DNA from: Neoconidiobolus thromboides FSU 785
Lineage: Eukaryota; Entomophthoromycota; Entomophthoromycetes; Entomophthorales; Neoconidiobolaceae
Reading direction: 5' to 3'
DNA length: 37,877 nt
Assembly (NCBI GenBank): GCA_025603075.1
Contig: MU626445.1
Location: 1 to 37,877 of the forward strand
Both the position numbers and the translations under genes were made by a program. Position 1 is the stretch's first letter. Every line of letters begins with the position of its first letter. Positions 1 through 10,396 of the stretch are shown in pieces. The notes beneath the pieces were generated by a model. That model saw only the letters and a program-made list of their open reading frames with translations. It was not told the DNA's origin and searched no databases.

Positions 1-2
1 CT

Positions 3-630
3 TTAGCCTTAGGATCCTCTGTTCGTGTAGGCAACCTTTTAGGATCTAGTTTATTATTCAAAGCTAGACTAAATGCCAGGGTAGTATTACTATTGGCTGT
101 AGTACTTGGACTTTTCTTCAATTTTATATTATTTTATTTCCGTGCCAATTTCATTCAGTTCTTTTCAAGAGATGAGCAAGTGTATTTAATTGCTGATAAA
201 ATACTAGCTGTTGTGTCATTTGGATTGGTAATATAATTGTATATATAATTTGGGAATCTTTAATCAATTAATTATTTAGACTTTTTATTCTATTGCTACT
301 TTATCTGGAGCAATATTGAGAGGTCAAGGAAAACAAAGTATTGGTGCTTTTTTCAAATTAAGTGGATGTTATCTTGTTTCTATCCCACTTGGATGGTACC
401 TGGCTATTAAGTTTGAGCTTGGTTTGCTAGGTTTATGGGTAGGCGTAGTTGTATCTTGGATTTACTGTGCTATTGGTGAAGCATATTATGTTTTAACTAC
501 AGATTGGAGAGAAGAGATTAGGCTATGTCATTCTCGTATCCCTGATGCTGAAATCCCAGCACTAAATAATGATTTTGATCCTTTAACCAATTATGGTACT
601 ATTCCTAGTGATCCTGCTGTTGTTGTATAA
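3..630 (+). CDS. MATE-family multidrug/toxin efflux transporter, C-terminal part (5' end outside the window)
   Basis: Two exons are visible, 3..227 and 280..630, joined in phase 0 across a 52 bp GT-AG intron (228..279). The reading frame enters from the left edge, so the start lies upstream. The peptide shows the MATE signature SSVRVGNLLGS, then hydrophobic helices, then the second-half motif LSGAILRGQGKQ followed by a helix with PLGWYLA and GLLGLWVGV. This order matches the last third of fungal and plant MATE exporters, which use a cation gradient to move organic cations and xenobiotics out of the cytoplasm or into the vacuole. The roughly 60-residue hydrophilic tail after the last helix is probably cytosolic. 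Substrate cannot be inferred. A possible polyadenylation hexamer AATAAA follows the stop at about 640. Confidence 0.9.
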
Positions 631-1644
631 TTTTTTGCTAATAAATTATTTGTATTAAAGTTGAAAATTAAAATAATGTCTTTTTATCTGTTACTAATAA
701 AAATACTTAATCTTTTAAACTTTCAAGGGATTTTTTTTAAAAAGTTGAAGCTTAGTATATTAAGCAGGTGGGGTGATATTTTTTGCCAATTGTCCTTTGT
801 TATTTTTAAAAAATTTAATTAATCAGTACACTATTCAAGCTTAAATAGTGTACTACTGACTAACTGTTCATTTTAAAAAATTAAATCAATAAGTCTCAAA
901 TCACCATGATAGAACAAATAGCTGACTAAAATTCGTTATTTGTTGACACACATTCAAATTTAAATAGTTATATTAGTTAATTTCAAAGTCTTAAAAAATA
1001 GCAAAAGGCAATAAGTAGAAAACATTCCTAGGTTCATAACAAGTTGACTTTTTTGCTGTTGAAGTGTATAAATACAACAGTAAAGTATAGCATTGTTTTT
1101 TATTTTTGGATGATAAATTACATTTGATAAAAAATAAATTGGATGGGTATTCTAAAATCCTTCAAAAAATTGATTTTGTGTGAATTTTCAAAGACACTAA
1201 CCGTAATACTACAATTTAATGAAACCCCTGGACTTTGACCCCAATCTAATCTTAGCATCAATTTTAGTTAACATGTTCAATTGAAAAACACGACTTCAAT
1301 ACAATATGAAAATTTATAGTTTTTTAATTTACAAAAGTCAATCTCTCATTGAAAATAACTTTTTGCCAGCACTCTAATATTATAGCCTAGAACTTTATCA
1401 AAATTTCATACTAAAAATAATTAAAAAATCATAATAAAGATACAATTTGATTTATACCTCAGTGTTTCTTTAAAGATAATAATATAGTCGACTAATGCTT
1501 AACATTTTGTTTAATTTGGTGAAATATCAAATAGCATTGTGTTGTAACGTAAAGGCCTTTAATCATTTTACATAAATGGATTAAATTCATGATTAGTGAA
1601 CTTCCCAGTCTTTTCGTTGCACCAAAGTTTTTTTCCTGATAAGA
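631..1644. other. AT-rich intergenic stretch
   Basis: No open frame of convincing length or homology is seen on either strand. The first hundred bases probably contain the 3' UTR of the MATE gene. The rest is AT-rich with no recognisable RNA gene. Confidence 0.5.
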
Positions 1645-2080
1645 TCACGTTTTTCTCAATATCATATCAAACAAGTCATAAGCCATTGAAGTTTTACTAT
1701 CACAGCCTGATGTAGTTGAGCGGTTCTTTATTAAATTTACAACATCTTCAGGAATTCTATCGTTATTAACAACAGGGAGCTAAATAACTTCAGTTTGGCA
1801 TCAATTATCTCCCTTTAATTTATAACCAGTATAAACCATTCTACAATATTGATATTTTGGTTTAAAATAAAGAAAGCAATATCACCTTTGCTTAAAGAGT
1901 GGCCAGAAGACCTCAACACTTCTTTTTCAATACTGACTTGCTTTCTTCATAGCCAGCTTCCACTGAAAATCCTTTAATTTCAAAACTTGCCTTAAAACTG
2001 AATGTCTCAACATTGGATCTAATTTCAACAGTACCGCTCTCATAGGATATTAGTGTGAAATACCGCTTTGCCAGCCCCAT
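1645..2080 (-). pseudogene. Decayed protein-coding relic, unrecognised family
   Basis: On the minus strand, coding-like peptide runs through frame changes and stops. Block one begins at an ATG at 2080 (MGLAKRYFTLISYESGTVEI) and stays open to a TGA at 1913. A shift then gives SGHSLSKGDIAFFIL. Another shift gives a stretch containing KPKYQYCRMVYTGYKLKGD, broken by TGA and then TAG. It continues through LPVVNNDRIPEDVVNLI to a TGA at 1645. Base composition is clearly less AT-rich than the flanks and the peptide is non-repetitive, so this looks like an old gene and not chance frames. The protein family is not recognised. An alternative is a multi-exon gene whose introns I failed to find, but the stops within similar peptide context argue for decay. 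Confidence 0.5.
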
Positions 2081-2611
2081 GGCTAATCATAGCATAATAA
2101 TCGCCTGAGCTGTTGTGTTCTCGAGCTTAGAGACAATCAATTCCACGCTATTAGTTTGATTTGCTATGAGAATTTCTAGCTTCATCTTTAATAATATTAT
2201 CTTCTCATTTTGGTATTTGTACTTGTAGAGTATAAAAGAGATTCTAGAACATAGTAGCTCGAGGCTTTCTAACTGAATTATTCACTGATATATCAAACAT
2301 CTAATAAAGCCACTAAGTTTGGTTGATAGTGTTTTACATAGATTCTAGATTGCTATTGTCTATTCTATTTGCCTTACATAGTCCATACACTATTAAGTGC
2401 TATTCTTCATAACTCAAGTCTATCTTAGTCACATAAACTAAGACCTTTCGACCTACAGTGTAGTCAACCAGGCAATAGTTGTTTTTGATTTCAATTACTG
2501 AAGTACCATATTTCACAGTATCTATATAAATACATCTGATAAAAAAGCCTGTTTATTGTAAGAAAACCCAAGAGAGGATACATTATGTTATTTAATTAAA
2601 ATAACATAAAT
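2081..2611. other. Intergenic stretch, no gene seen
   Basis: Short coding-like patches may be the 5' continuation of the decayed gene at 1645..2080, but no frame can be followed for more than about 40 codons. The stretch ends at the first inverted-repeat element. Confidence 0.35.
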
Positions 2612-2718
2612 ATATGGGGATGTTTTTTTTGGCTTCATCACTTTTTCTATCTTTTAAGCGCTATTTGAGTGAAAAAATTATTAGTAAAATTCTTAAACAC
2701 AAAAATACATCCCCATAT
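2612..2718 (+). repeat. MITE-like element, copy 1
   Basis: A 107 bp element begins ATATGGGGATGT and ends ACATCCCCATAT. Between the terminal inverted repeats is a family-specific core with TTTTAAGCGCTATTTGAGTG. The inner sequence is not symmetrical, so copies can be oriented. TA is present at both ends. It is not a gene: the short frame across it arises only from the repeat sequence. Confidence 0.85.
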
Positions 2719-2762
2719 GATACCACGATTTTTAGGATTAAGCTGTTAGGTAATATTTGTTT

Positions 2763-2866
2763 ATATAGGGATGGATTTTTGTGTTTAACTTTGGTAATAA
2801 TTTTTTCACTTAAATAGCGCTTAAAAGATAGAAAAAGTGATGAAGCCAAAAAAAACATCTCCATAT
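2763..2866 (-). repeat. MITE-like element, copy 2 (inverted relative to copy 1)
   Basis: Same family as copy 1 but in the opposite orientation, with about 44 bp between them. Its core reads CACTTAAATAGCGCTTAAAA on the plus strand. The left terminus is mutated (ATAGGGATGG) and the right one reads CATCTCCATATA. Together the two copies make a palindrome of roughly 105 bp per arm. Confidence 0.85.
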
Positions 2867-3256
2867 AATCTTGTTAGCTTTTTCATACTTAAAAAGCTGT
2901 CTTATATTTTAAGATTAATTAAATAAGTTAATTTGAAATATTTTACAAGAAACTTACATTAAAATCTTAATATTTGATTTCGACTTAGTTTATTAAATCT
3001 TTTGTAAAAAAATTAAACCTTAATATCATCCAATATTTTACTTTTTCATTCAAGTGAATAAATAAAACTTGTATTTGATAATTTATTGTAAAATTTTAAC
3101 CGTATTTAAGTATATCAACCTAGCCTTAACTATGGTTATGAGCATAGTCTCTTATATATGACTAGAGTTATTGACTTAATGGCTTCGAATCTTACGAAGT
3201 ATCAAATCACCATTTCAATATTATTTATTATAACTTTAATAGTAATAAAAATAATA

Positions 3257-3354
3257 ATATGGGGATGTATTTTTGTGTTTAAGAATTTTACCAGTAGTCT
3301 TTCCACTCAAATAGTGCTTAAAAATGGAAAAAGTAATTAAAAAACATCCCCATA
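3257..3354 (-). repeat. MITE-like element, copy 3
   Basis: Begins ATATGGGGATGTATTTTTGT and ends AAACATCCCCATAA. It carries the core CCACTCAAATAGTGCTTAAA, so it lies in the orientation of copy 2. It sits in the downstream flank of the kelch gene whose stop is at 3549. Confidence 0.85.
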
Positions 3355-3548
3355 ATTAAAAACTATAGTCTGTTTTTTTAATAACTCAATATCTAAAATG
3401 CATGTAGTTTTTAAAAAATTTACAAATAAATTCATGGTACTAATAGTCTAATTTTATTTATTTACTATTTTGTATTATATTAATTTTATAAAACTTGGTG
3501 CAGACATGTGCCTTCAAAAAAATTAATGATAAAGTTTAAAATGATGCT

Positions 3549-4976
3549 TTATCTGGTATTAGTATTGTTACTCCAAGTATGAGAACTAGGATGAGTTAAA
3601 TCGTCATCAAAACCTGGTAGCATTGTTTCAGTATCTAATGTAAAATTAGCTTCTTTAATCTCTCCTGGATCTGTTGAGGTCCAAACGTTTCCTTCTAGAA
3701 GTGCTGGTGGGCCCAATTCCTCTTTGGTAATTGACACGTTGTCATTATTCACTATTTTTGACTTTTTTTTTAAAAGATACCATATTAAAGCTATAATAAA
3801 TAATAAAGCCAATGCACCACCTACAGATCCACCTATTATAGCAGTTAAATTCGGACTTCCCCTATTAAGATCATTTCCAGAATTTTGAGCGTTGGCTGGT
3901 AATGATTGTACAAGCTTCCATTCATTTCCATTCATATTTATAATTTGTGACTTAGACAAAAGATACCCAGTATGATAACCAAAAGTATAAATTAGATGAT
4001 CATTGTAGTAAGTAAGGGAGCCTAAATAAGCATTGAAAAAGCTACCCACTTTATATCCTTTATAAATTAGCGCTGAGTCCTTTAGCTCCAACGTATAAAT
4101 AGAAGATGAAGGAAATGAATCATAAGTATTATCAAGACTACCTCCTGCAATAATCATTTTGCTACCAACTAATGTAGAGGAATGTCCAAATCGTGGCTCA
4201 GGTATATCGCCTTTTGCAGTCATAATGCCCCAAGAATTAGATGGATAATCGTATATCATTATTTCATCCATTTTTTTTATTTCTCTAGTATAAGGGTTGC
4301 TACCGCCTACAACATATAGCTTACTATCATATACAGCTGCGACATGATCAGCAACATAGTCAGGTCCATCCTTTAACTTTCTCCATGTACCATCTACTGC
4401 ATTTAGTAATGATAGGCTTTTTCTACCATTTATTGATGTCTTATTCGAACTCTTGGTTGCTCCACCAAAATGAAAGTATAAATTTTTATTTTTGCTATCT
4501 TGAGTTAAAGATGATGAATAATAAGCGTATTTTATATCCTCATCAGTTACTGATTTATTGGATGCTGGAAAGGTATCTACTGCTACTTGATTTGATTCCC
4601 ATTTGTTTTTTAATAAATTGAATTTTTCAAAAATATCTTCCTTCGGCCTGTTTTTACCTCCTATTACAAATAAACTAGCATTATTATTATTAATAACTAC
4701 ACTTGTAAAGTCTGATATTGGTCCCTGATCATTAGATGCAACTTGCCATGGAGCATTATTGTTGTCATCCAAACTAAACCCATCTTTGAGCTTCAAAGAA
4801 TAGACTTTCAGGTTATTGTCATTTTTAGTATGTGTACCATCTGGATCAATGATACCTCCAGCATAATATAATACATCGTTATATACCCCACAACCTCCAG
4901 CATACAGTCTTGGTGCGTTTGCAGCAAAAATAATTGAATTGGATTGAATGATTAGTAGAGTTAATATTAAAATCAT
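3549..4976 (-). CDS. Kelch-repeat, single-pass membrane protein (paralogue A)
   Basis: Intronless, 475 aa. A hydrophobic N-terminal signal segment ends near residue 20. It is followed by kelch-type beta-propeller repeats showing the paired-glycine signature many times (YAGGII, FVIGGKNR, YVVGGSNPY, IIAGGSL), each followed by an aromatic or W-containing strand (NKWESNQV, GTWRKL, NSWGIM). One transmembrane helix lies at about residues 381-402 (AIIGGSVGG then LALLFIIALIWYLL), stopped by KKKSK. A 68-residue cytosolic tail with ELGPPALLEGNVW and LPGFDDDLTHPS ends the protein. The predicted topology is an extracellular or lumenal propeller with a short cytosolic tail. Such receptor-like kelch proteins are expanded in early-diverging fungi, and no ligand is known for this one. 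It is a close paralogue of the gene at 27482..28942, in opposite orientation. Confidence 0.9.
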   Translation of the reverse strand: MILILTLLIIQSNSIIFAANAPRLYAGGCGVYNDVLYYAGGIIDPDGTHTKNDNNLKVYSLKLKDGFSLDDNNNAPWQVASNDQGPISDFTSVVINNNNASLFVIGGKNRPKEDIFEKFNLLKNKWESNQVAVDTFPASNKSVTDEDIKYAYYSSSLTQDSKNKNLYFHFGGATKSSNKTSINGRKSLSLLNAVDGTWRKLKDGPDYVADHVAAVYDSKLYVVGGSNPYTREIKKMDEIMIYDYPSNSWGIMTAKGDIPEPRFGHSSTLVGSKMIIAGGSLDNTYDSFPSSSIYTLELKDSALIYKGYKVGSFFNAYLGSLTYYNDHLIYTFGYHTGYLLSKSQIINMNGNEWKLVQSLPANAQNSGNDLNRGSPNLTAIIGGSVGGALALLFIIALIWYLLKKKSKIVNNDNVSITKEELGPPALLEGNVWTSTDPGEIKEANFTLDTETMLPGFDDDLTHPSSHTWSNNTNTR

Positions 4977-5796
4977 TGATTTTTTTAAAAAGAGCTATAA
5001 TTTTTCAATTATTTGTTGCTTCTGTTGGTTTTTTATATTACTTTTGAACGATTATTAGTTATAAACACTCCTTAAAGCTTTTAGTCCATTTCCTATTTAG
5101 GCATAGATTTGTCACAATCTAGATCAATTTAAATTTTCTAAGCTTACTAGCTAGAAAGTAATATTTTGAAAGCTTTGCTATTAATGGTGTTTTTAGTATA
5201 CTTCTTTGGTATCTTTGATAAGTTTCTACTTTTATGTTGCTTCATAGTGATATCATATATCATTTAATGTATTGATATATTATTGTATTATTAATTCGAA
5301 AAAATTCATTATTACACCAATTTTGTAAAACGGTATCTATATTTGATTAGCATAGCCCCTTGTTCAATAGTTGATGTTTCTAAAACACCATTTAAACTAA
5401 CTATATTAGTAAAATCTATGGTTTAAAATACAACACTCTCAAGCTTTTTGGTAATTTTACTCTTAACACAGTTATAAGCAAAATTTAATAACTTATAACG
5501 ATGAAAAGTGTAATATTATACCATGTAATAGATAACGCTGATGCACAGTATATTTACTCAAACATCTAAAGTTGCAAAATGTTTTTCATTTCTGAAAATT
5601 TCCTTTTATTTTTTAATGTATAGGGTTCACGTTTCAGACTCTGCTTTTTCATGCTCTTCAAATAACTGAATTTTTAATGAAGTTGATAAAGATATCAATT
5701 TATTTTTAAATTATATTAATAAAAGATTATAGAAGTATATTATCCATTTATTTAAAAGTCAATGTATAATTAATCATGAAATTTCATAAAATAATA
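4977..5796. other. Intergenic stretch between kelch A and the glycosyltransferase
   Basis: About 820 bp of AT-rich sequence upstream of kelch gene A and downstream of the glycosyltransferase, both on the minus strand. The half nearest 4976 should contain the kelch promoter. No ORF, RNA gene or element copy is seen. Confidence 0.4.
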
Positions 5797-7488
5797 TCAT
5801 TCCACTTTGGCTTTAAGTGGACTTGAAATAATTTTTTTTACCATTTTAAGTAAAAAGGTAGAAACAAAACTGAATAGCTTAAAAATCATAAAAACGAACA
5901 GTATACAAAATATCAAATTAAAAGTATAGATATCCAGCCCATTAGCAACGAAATAATTGAGCTCATTATAGACAGGTGTGAGATGTTCCATCTCACACGG
6001 CGCGCTATTTTTAGTTGAATCATAAGGCTCAATCTTTCTACAAATCTGACTAAACTTTATATGTTCAATAGCAATATCTGCAGCAGCTTGAATCTTTCTT
6101 TCACTATTCTCTATTAATACTTTATATTTCCTAAAATTGAGCGCAATTTTTTCGCCATCCTTTTCTAACAAAACTTTTATTTTCGTCATAATATTTTCTA
6201 AATTTAACTCATCTGCGTTTAAATATTGACCTATCCCCATCCTTTCTATTTTCTTAGCATTTCTAGGTTGGTCACCAGAAAAAGGCATACATAGTATTGG
6301 GGTTGAAGTAGCTATCGCTTCAAATAAGCTCTCGATTCCACCATGGGTCAAAAATAACTTAACATTCTCATGATTTAATATTGAATATTGAGGTAACCAA
6401 TTTGAAATCCTAATATTAGGATGCTTATTATTAAAGAATGGCTTTGTTTCAATAACTTTATCTGAGTTAGGGATTCGAATCTCTTTTGGTAAGTTAGTAA
6501 TATCTGACTTCCCTATACTCCAAATAACCCCATCAATTATTTTACTTTCAATAGCAAATAACATGTATTCCAAAATGGACACTATCGTTTTAGGTCCTAG
6601 TTTAACAATACTTCCAAAAGCTATAAAAATAATTCTTTGATTCTGGTCTGTAAATTCTTTCAACTCGTCATCTAACTCCGATTTGGGTAATTTTGATAGA
6701 GGTCCTACCACTTTAATATTGGGAGGCACACTGACCGGGATTTCAAATCCAAAAAAGGAGTTGGCTAAACCTAAACCATACTGGAGATCACCAAAATAAA
6801 CATTACTTTTAACTTGAAACTCTTCACGTACTTTTGATAACTCGTTTTTGACCTTTACAAAATAAAATGCTCCTTTAACTGGTTGAATAAATTTATAGTA
6901 ATATCTTTGTTTAAAACTCATATTTTTTATATCTAATGGTCCATACTCTCGAATGTTTACTTTATAGCTTGCTAATAAAGTTACTATATTATCTAAACTT
7001 TGATAATATACAATCAATGGAATACCATTGGTTCTAGCAGCATCCTGACATGCATGAGCAACGAAGTCACACATGACTAAATTATAACTTTTTTCTTTTA
7101 ACAGTTGATTTAATTGGGGATAATTCAATCTGTAAGCTTTACTTAAAAGCTTGGGTAGCACTCTTAACGTCTCTTTGAAATTCCATTGAATATCGATTTC
7201 TTTAGCTCCATCGCTTATAAATTTGAACGAGTTAATTATTTCAACATCACCCTCTAATGGATGATAGCTTATATTATATTCTTTTGTATATCTTTCATGG
7301 GATTTTTGAGATGCAAATACCACTTTATGCCCAAGTCCACTTAGGTAATCGCCTACTTCAAATATTCCTTTTACGTGAGATCTTGTGCCAACGTCATTAT
7401 TAATTAATATTTTATAATTTGGTTTATTTGCTTCAGTATTAAAAATGAGAAACAATAGCAGCAATAAATTGAAAAACATTTTTTTCAA
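5797..7488 (-). CDS. UDP-glycosyltransferase, GT1 family, membrane-anchored
   Basis: Intronless, 563 aa, with the layout of the animal-type UDP-glucuronosyl/glucosyltransferase fold. An N-terminal signal peptide (about residues 1-20, very Leu-rich) precedes the acceptor-binding half. That half carries NDVGTRSHVKGIFEVG, in which His38 is at the position of the catalytic base. The C-terminal half has FIAFGSIVKLGP and the nucleotide-sugar signature NWLPQYSILNH...FLTHGGIESLFEAI...PFSGDQPRNA. A transmembrane helix near residues 520-548 and a basic tail (KMVKKI) suggest lumenal orientation in the ER. Expected chemistry is transfer of a sugar from UDP-sugar to a small lipophilic acceptor such as a sterol or xenobiotic; the acceptor cannot be deduced. 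The gene lies downstream of the RACK1-like gene on the same strand. Confidence 0.92.
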   Translation of the reverse strand: MKKMFFNLLLLLFLIFNTEANKPNYKILINNDVGTRSHVKGIFEVGDYLSGLGHKVVFASQKSHERYTKEYNISYHPLEGDVEIINSFKFISDGAKEIDIQWNFKETLRVLPKLLSKAYRLNYPQLNQLLKEKSYNLVMCDFVAHACQDAARTNGIPLIVYYQSLDNIVTLLASYKVNIREYGPLDIKNMSFKQRYYYKFIQPVKGAFYFVKVKNELSKVREEFQVKSNVYFGDLQYGLGLANSFFGFEIPVSVPPNIKVVGPLSKLPKSELDDELKEFTDQNQRIIFIAFGSIVKLGPKTIVSILEYMLFAIESKIIDGVIWSIGKSDITNLPKEIRIPNSDKVIETKPFFNNKHPNIRISNWLPQYSILNHENVKLFLTHGGIESLFEAIATSTPILCMPFSGDQPRNAKKIERMGIGQYLNADELNLENIMTKIKVLLEKDGEKIALNFRKYKVLIENSERKIQAAADIAIEHIKFSQICRKIEPYDSTKNSAPCEMEHLTPVYNELNYFVANGLDIYTFNLIFCILFVFMIFKLFSFVSTFLLKMVKKIISSPLKAKVE

Positions 7489-7749
7489 GTTGAATTAGTT
7501 AAACACAAAGGACCTTGAAAATATCAAGTTCAAATTTATGCTTTATACTTTATTAGGTTTTAGTCATCTAATTCTAAAATTTTAATTATTCTTACCAATA
7601 ATATAACTTTAAAAACAATTTGTATTTAACTTCAGTAACACGAGCATTAATATTTAAAAGCTATGATTAAGAAAAAACCAAACAAATAATTAAATTAAAT
7701 ATAACACACGTAGTGTATCTTTTGTAATTTGTAAGTTAGAATTAGAATT

Positions 7750-8951
7750 TTATTTAGTTAATTCCCACACATATATACACCCATCTGTACATCCTGTATA
7801 TAAAGTAAGCGAATCTTTAGACAAAGTAAATGATAGCATTTCATTTTCTTCCTCTGCGTTTTCAACCTGGGGTGGTTTAAGTTCATGGATTATCTCCTTT
7901 GTTCCTAAATCGTATATTGTAAGTTTACTAGCTGAAAGTATATATACCCATGAGTTATTGGAATCAATTTTGAGATTTTTTACATGCTCATTAACATCAA
8001 CAAACTGCAAATATTTTAATAACTTAAGATCCCAAAACAATACCATACCATCACGTGCTCCAGAAATACATAAACTACCATCAGAAGATATGTCTAAGCA
8101 TTCTATAAAAGAACCATGTCCAATTAGCTCATCGCTTTTTGATGAATCATTGATATTAGTAATCTAGTAAAATGAGCAAAATGTAACAAATATGTAATAA
8201 ATAACATACCGTAACTTTTTTATCCCAAGAACTAAATATGACTTGGTTTTCATTGACTGGATTAAATCTTATACAAGTAATCCAATGGGATGGGGAAGAG
8301 ACCGAAAAATTGGTGGAGTTTTCACCAGTCGGTTTGAAAAATTTGATGCTATTATCACGTCCCCCAGAAATTAAATAGTTTTTTTTGGGAATGAAACGAA
8401 CTGTAAGAACATCCTGGAATTAAATTAATAATTGATCAAGTTACTTTTTTAATAAACTTACATTTTCATGCTCTTTAAAGCGACTTTCTTCTTCTAAAGT
8501 TTCAAGGTTCCAGATAATAACGCTAGAATCTAAAAAAGTTATTACGTCATATTGTAATGTTTTTCATATAATTACCCCAAGCAGCTGAAGCAGCTAATTT
8601 CTCGTTTTCAGATATGTCAATTTCTCCGACAAAGAAGTCATGACTTTAGTGGAATTATTAAATAATATTAAATAATCATAATCAAATTACCCAGTGAAAT
8701 TTTTGATAAGTTTAGCTTCGTCTAAATCCCAAAGTTTAACAGTTTGATCTTTAAGATATAAATTAACATGTTCAGCATATTTTCTAAAATAAATACCTCT
8801 TGATCCAGAAATGATCCTGTTTGAGTTTTTAAATAAGGCTAACGTTGTAACTGGGCCTTCGTGACCTAAGTTCTAAATGAATATCTACTACCCTTTAATT
8901 GAATATTCTTCTACCTTCTAGTTTTGCTTTTTGAGTGAATGTAATCGCCAT
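7750..8951 (-). CDS. RACK1/Asc1-like seven-bladed WD40 protein (divergent)
   Basis: Seven exons, read on the minus strand: 8915..8951, 8797..8865, 8691..8748, 8576..8643, 8462..8529, 8210..8413, 7750..8163, with introns of 46-49 bp. Splicing gives 305 aa, close to the usual ~315 of RACK1. Successive blades are recognisable: GHEGPVTTLALF with SGSRDQTVKLWDL, GHDFFVGEIDIS with SAAWDSSVIIWNL, HENDVLTVRFIP with SGGRDNSIKFF, SHWITCIRFNP with FSSWDKKVT, GHGSFIECLDISSDGSLC with SGARDGMVLFWDL, a blade ending SASKLTIYDL, and the last with TGCTDGCIYVWEL. Blades 4-7 follow RACK1 in order and loop length. RACK1 is a 40S ribosomal scaffold. This copy is far from the near-invariant canonical protein and may be a paralogue. 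The start ATG is supported by a 12-codon first exon ending in LEG, completed to LEGHEGPV by splicing. Confidence 0.82.
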
Positions 8952-10396
8952 TTTGTCCTTATTATAATTGAATAGCTTTAAAAATATAACTAAAAACAAA
9001 TAGCTTCTTTTCTTTTATATTTAGTAAATAGTTCGCAGCTGATATTAAGGGAACATTTGGCTTCTAATTTTGTCATATTATAGTGGACAGATAATATAGT
9101 TAATGTTTATTGGTTGATTTGATATTGTGATTCGTAAAGGCATTTTTTAGCGTACTTATTTATAGCTTAACGATTATACTGAGTCTATATTGATATATTA
9201 AAAGTCGCTGTATTAAAACTATTGCAAAAATGCTTTATGATATTATACATGTTGGGTTTATTTATACCATTTGAACATTCTCCAAATATCTAGATTTAAT
9301 ATTTTAACCTTATAAAATTTTATAGTTGGAGTACTATTTGATGACTTAATTATTTTTAAAAACTACGTATTCCAAATAACAAATTATCATTTAATATTAT
9401 CACAATGATGTTTCTTCTGTAACTTCATTAATTTTTTACAAAACAAATTTCATAAATATTAAAGCACAGTAATATACCAAATAAAACTTAACAATTTGTA
9501 AAGTAGCATAACCATATCAATTACTTATTTATAGTGCAAAGATTTTAAGGATTTAGAGACCAACTAATGGGATTTGTTAGTAAATTGAAATATTTGTAAA
9601 GAACCTGGAAAAAAAATAGTAAAAACATTTATAGTTTAAATTTAAATCTCCATAAAATTAATTTCACTAAAATTCCTTATTAAGGTTCCATCTCTTATTT
9701 AGAAATTTAAAAAAATAGTTTGTTATACGTTATTTAAAAAATGTTTCATTTGTAGTCTATAATACCATTCAATCCTACAATCAACCATCAACTAGTAAAG
9801 CAAGCAGCTCATTCAATAATTTATATTATTATAAGGTTTTAATTTCAACAAATCTTTATTAAAAAATATTAATCTAAAATTTGCTACTTTTACAACTATT
9901 GTAGCTCTTTTGCGACTTGACTAACTACTCATTTAAGAGAAAAAGTTATGCTAAACCCCTGTGCCAAAGGCAAAAGATTACGCTTAATAAAAAAATTGGT
10001 GATATAAAAATATAATAAAATCATCACTGAAAAAATCTTAAAAGAGTTAAAATAGCTATGTATGAAAGCCGATTTTCTAAACTAATAAATTAATAATTCC
10101 ATCTCTGCGGTTTAAAATAGCCAGATCTATAACAATAAAAATGTTACTTTCCTATTTAAACCAATAATAGTACATAAAATTAAAATAGGATAGTGAACAG
10201 TCATTGTAGAGATAAAGATTAAAATGGTTTATTTCAAAATCAAGTTACCAATTTGGTGCAATTCACAGCAGTTCAACGATTGGTTCTAAGTGTAAGGAAT
10301 GAAATTAAGGCTATTTAATTGGTTAATTAGTTCAATTCTTTGATAAGCGAAGAAATTAGCTTTCGAATAATTACTTTTTTTCATAGTGAAATTAGA
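8952..10396. other. Divergent promoter region and intergenic sequence between the RACK1-like and importin genes
   Basis: About 1.4 kb of AT-rich DNA between two divergently transcribed genes. It must contain both promoters, one near 8952-9150 and the other near 10200-10396. No coding relic, tRNA or element copy is seen. Confidence 0.5.

Noticed and set aside
1645-2080. RIP-like or C-to-T deamination as the cause of the stops
   Set aside because: Several stops could come from TGG or CAA by transition, but there are too few sites and no intact homologue in view, so no mutation bias can be claimed.
2614-2864. Mirror-image ~67 aa frames on both strands (MGMFFLASSLFLSF.. and MEMFFLASSLFLSF..)
   Set aside because: They are translations of the two inverted repeat-element copies. 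The similarity comes from the DNA palindrome and not from a protein family.
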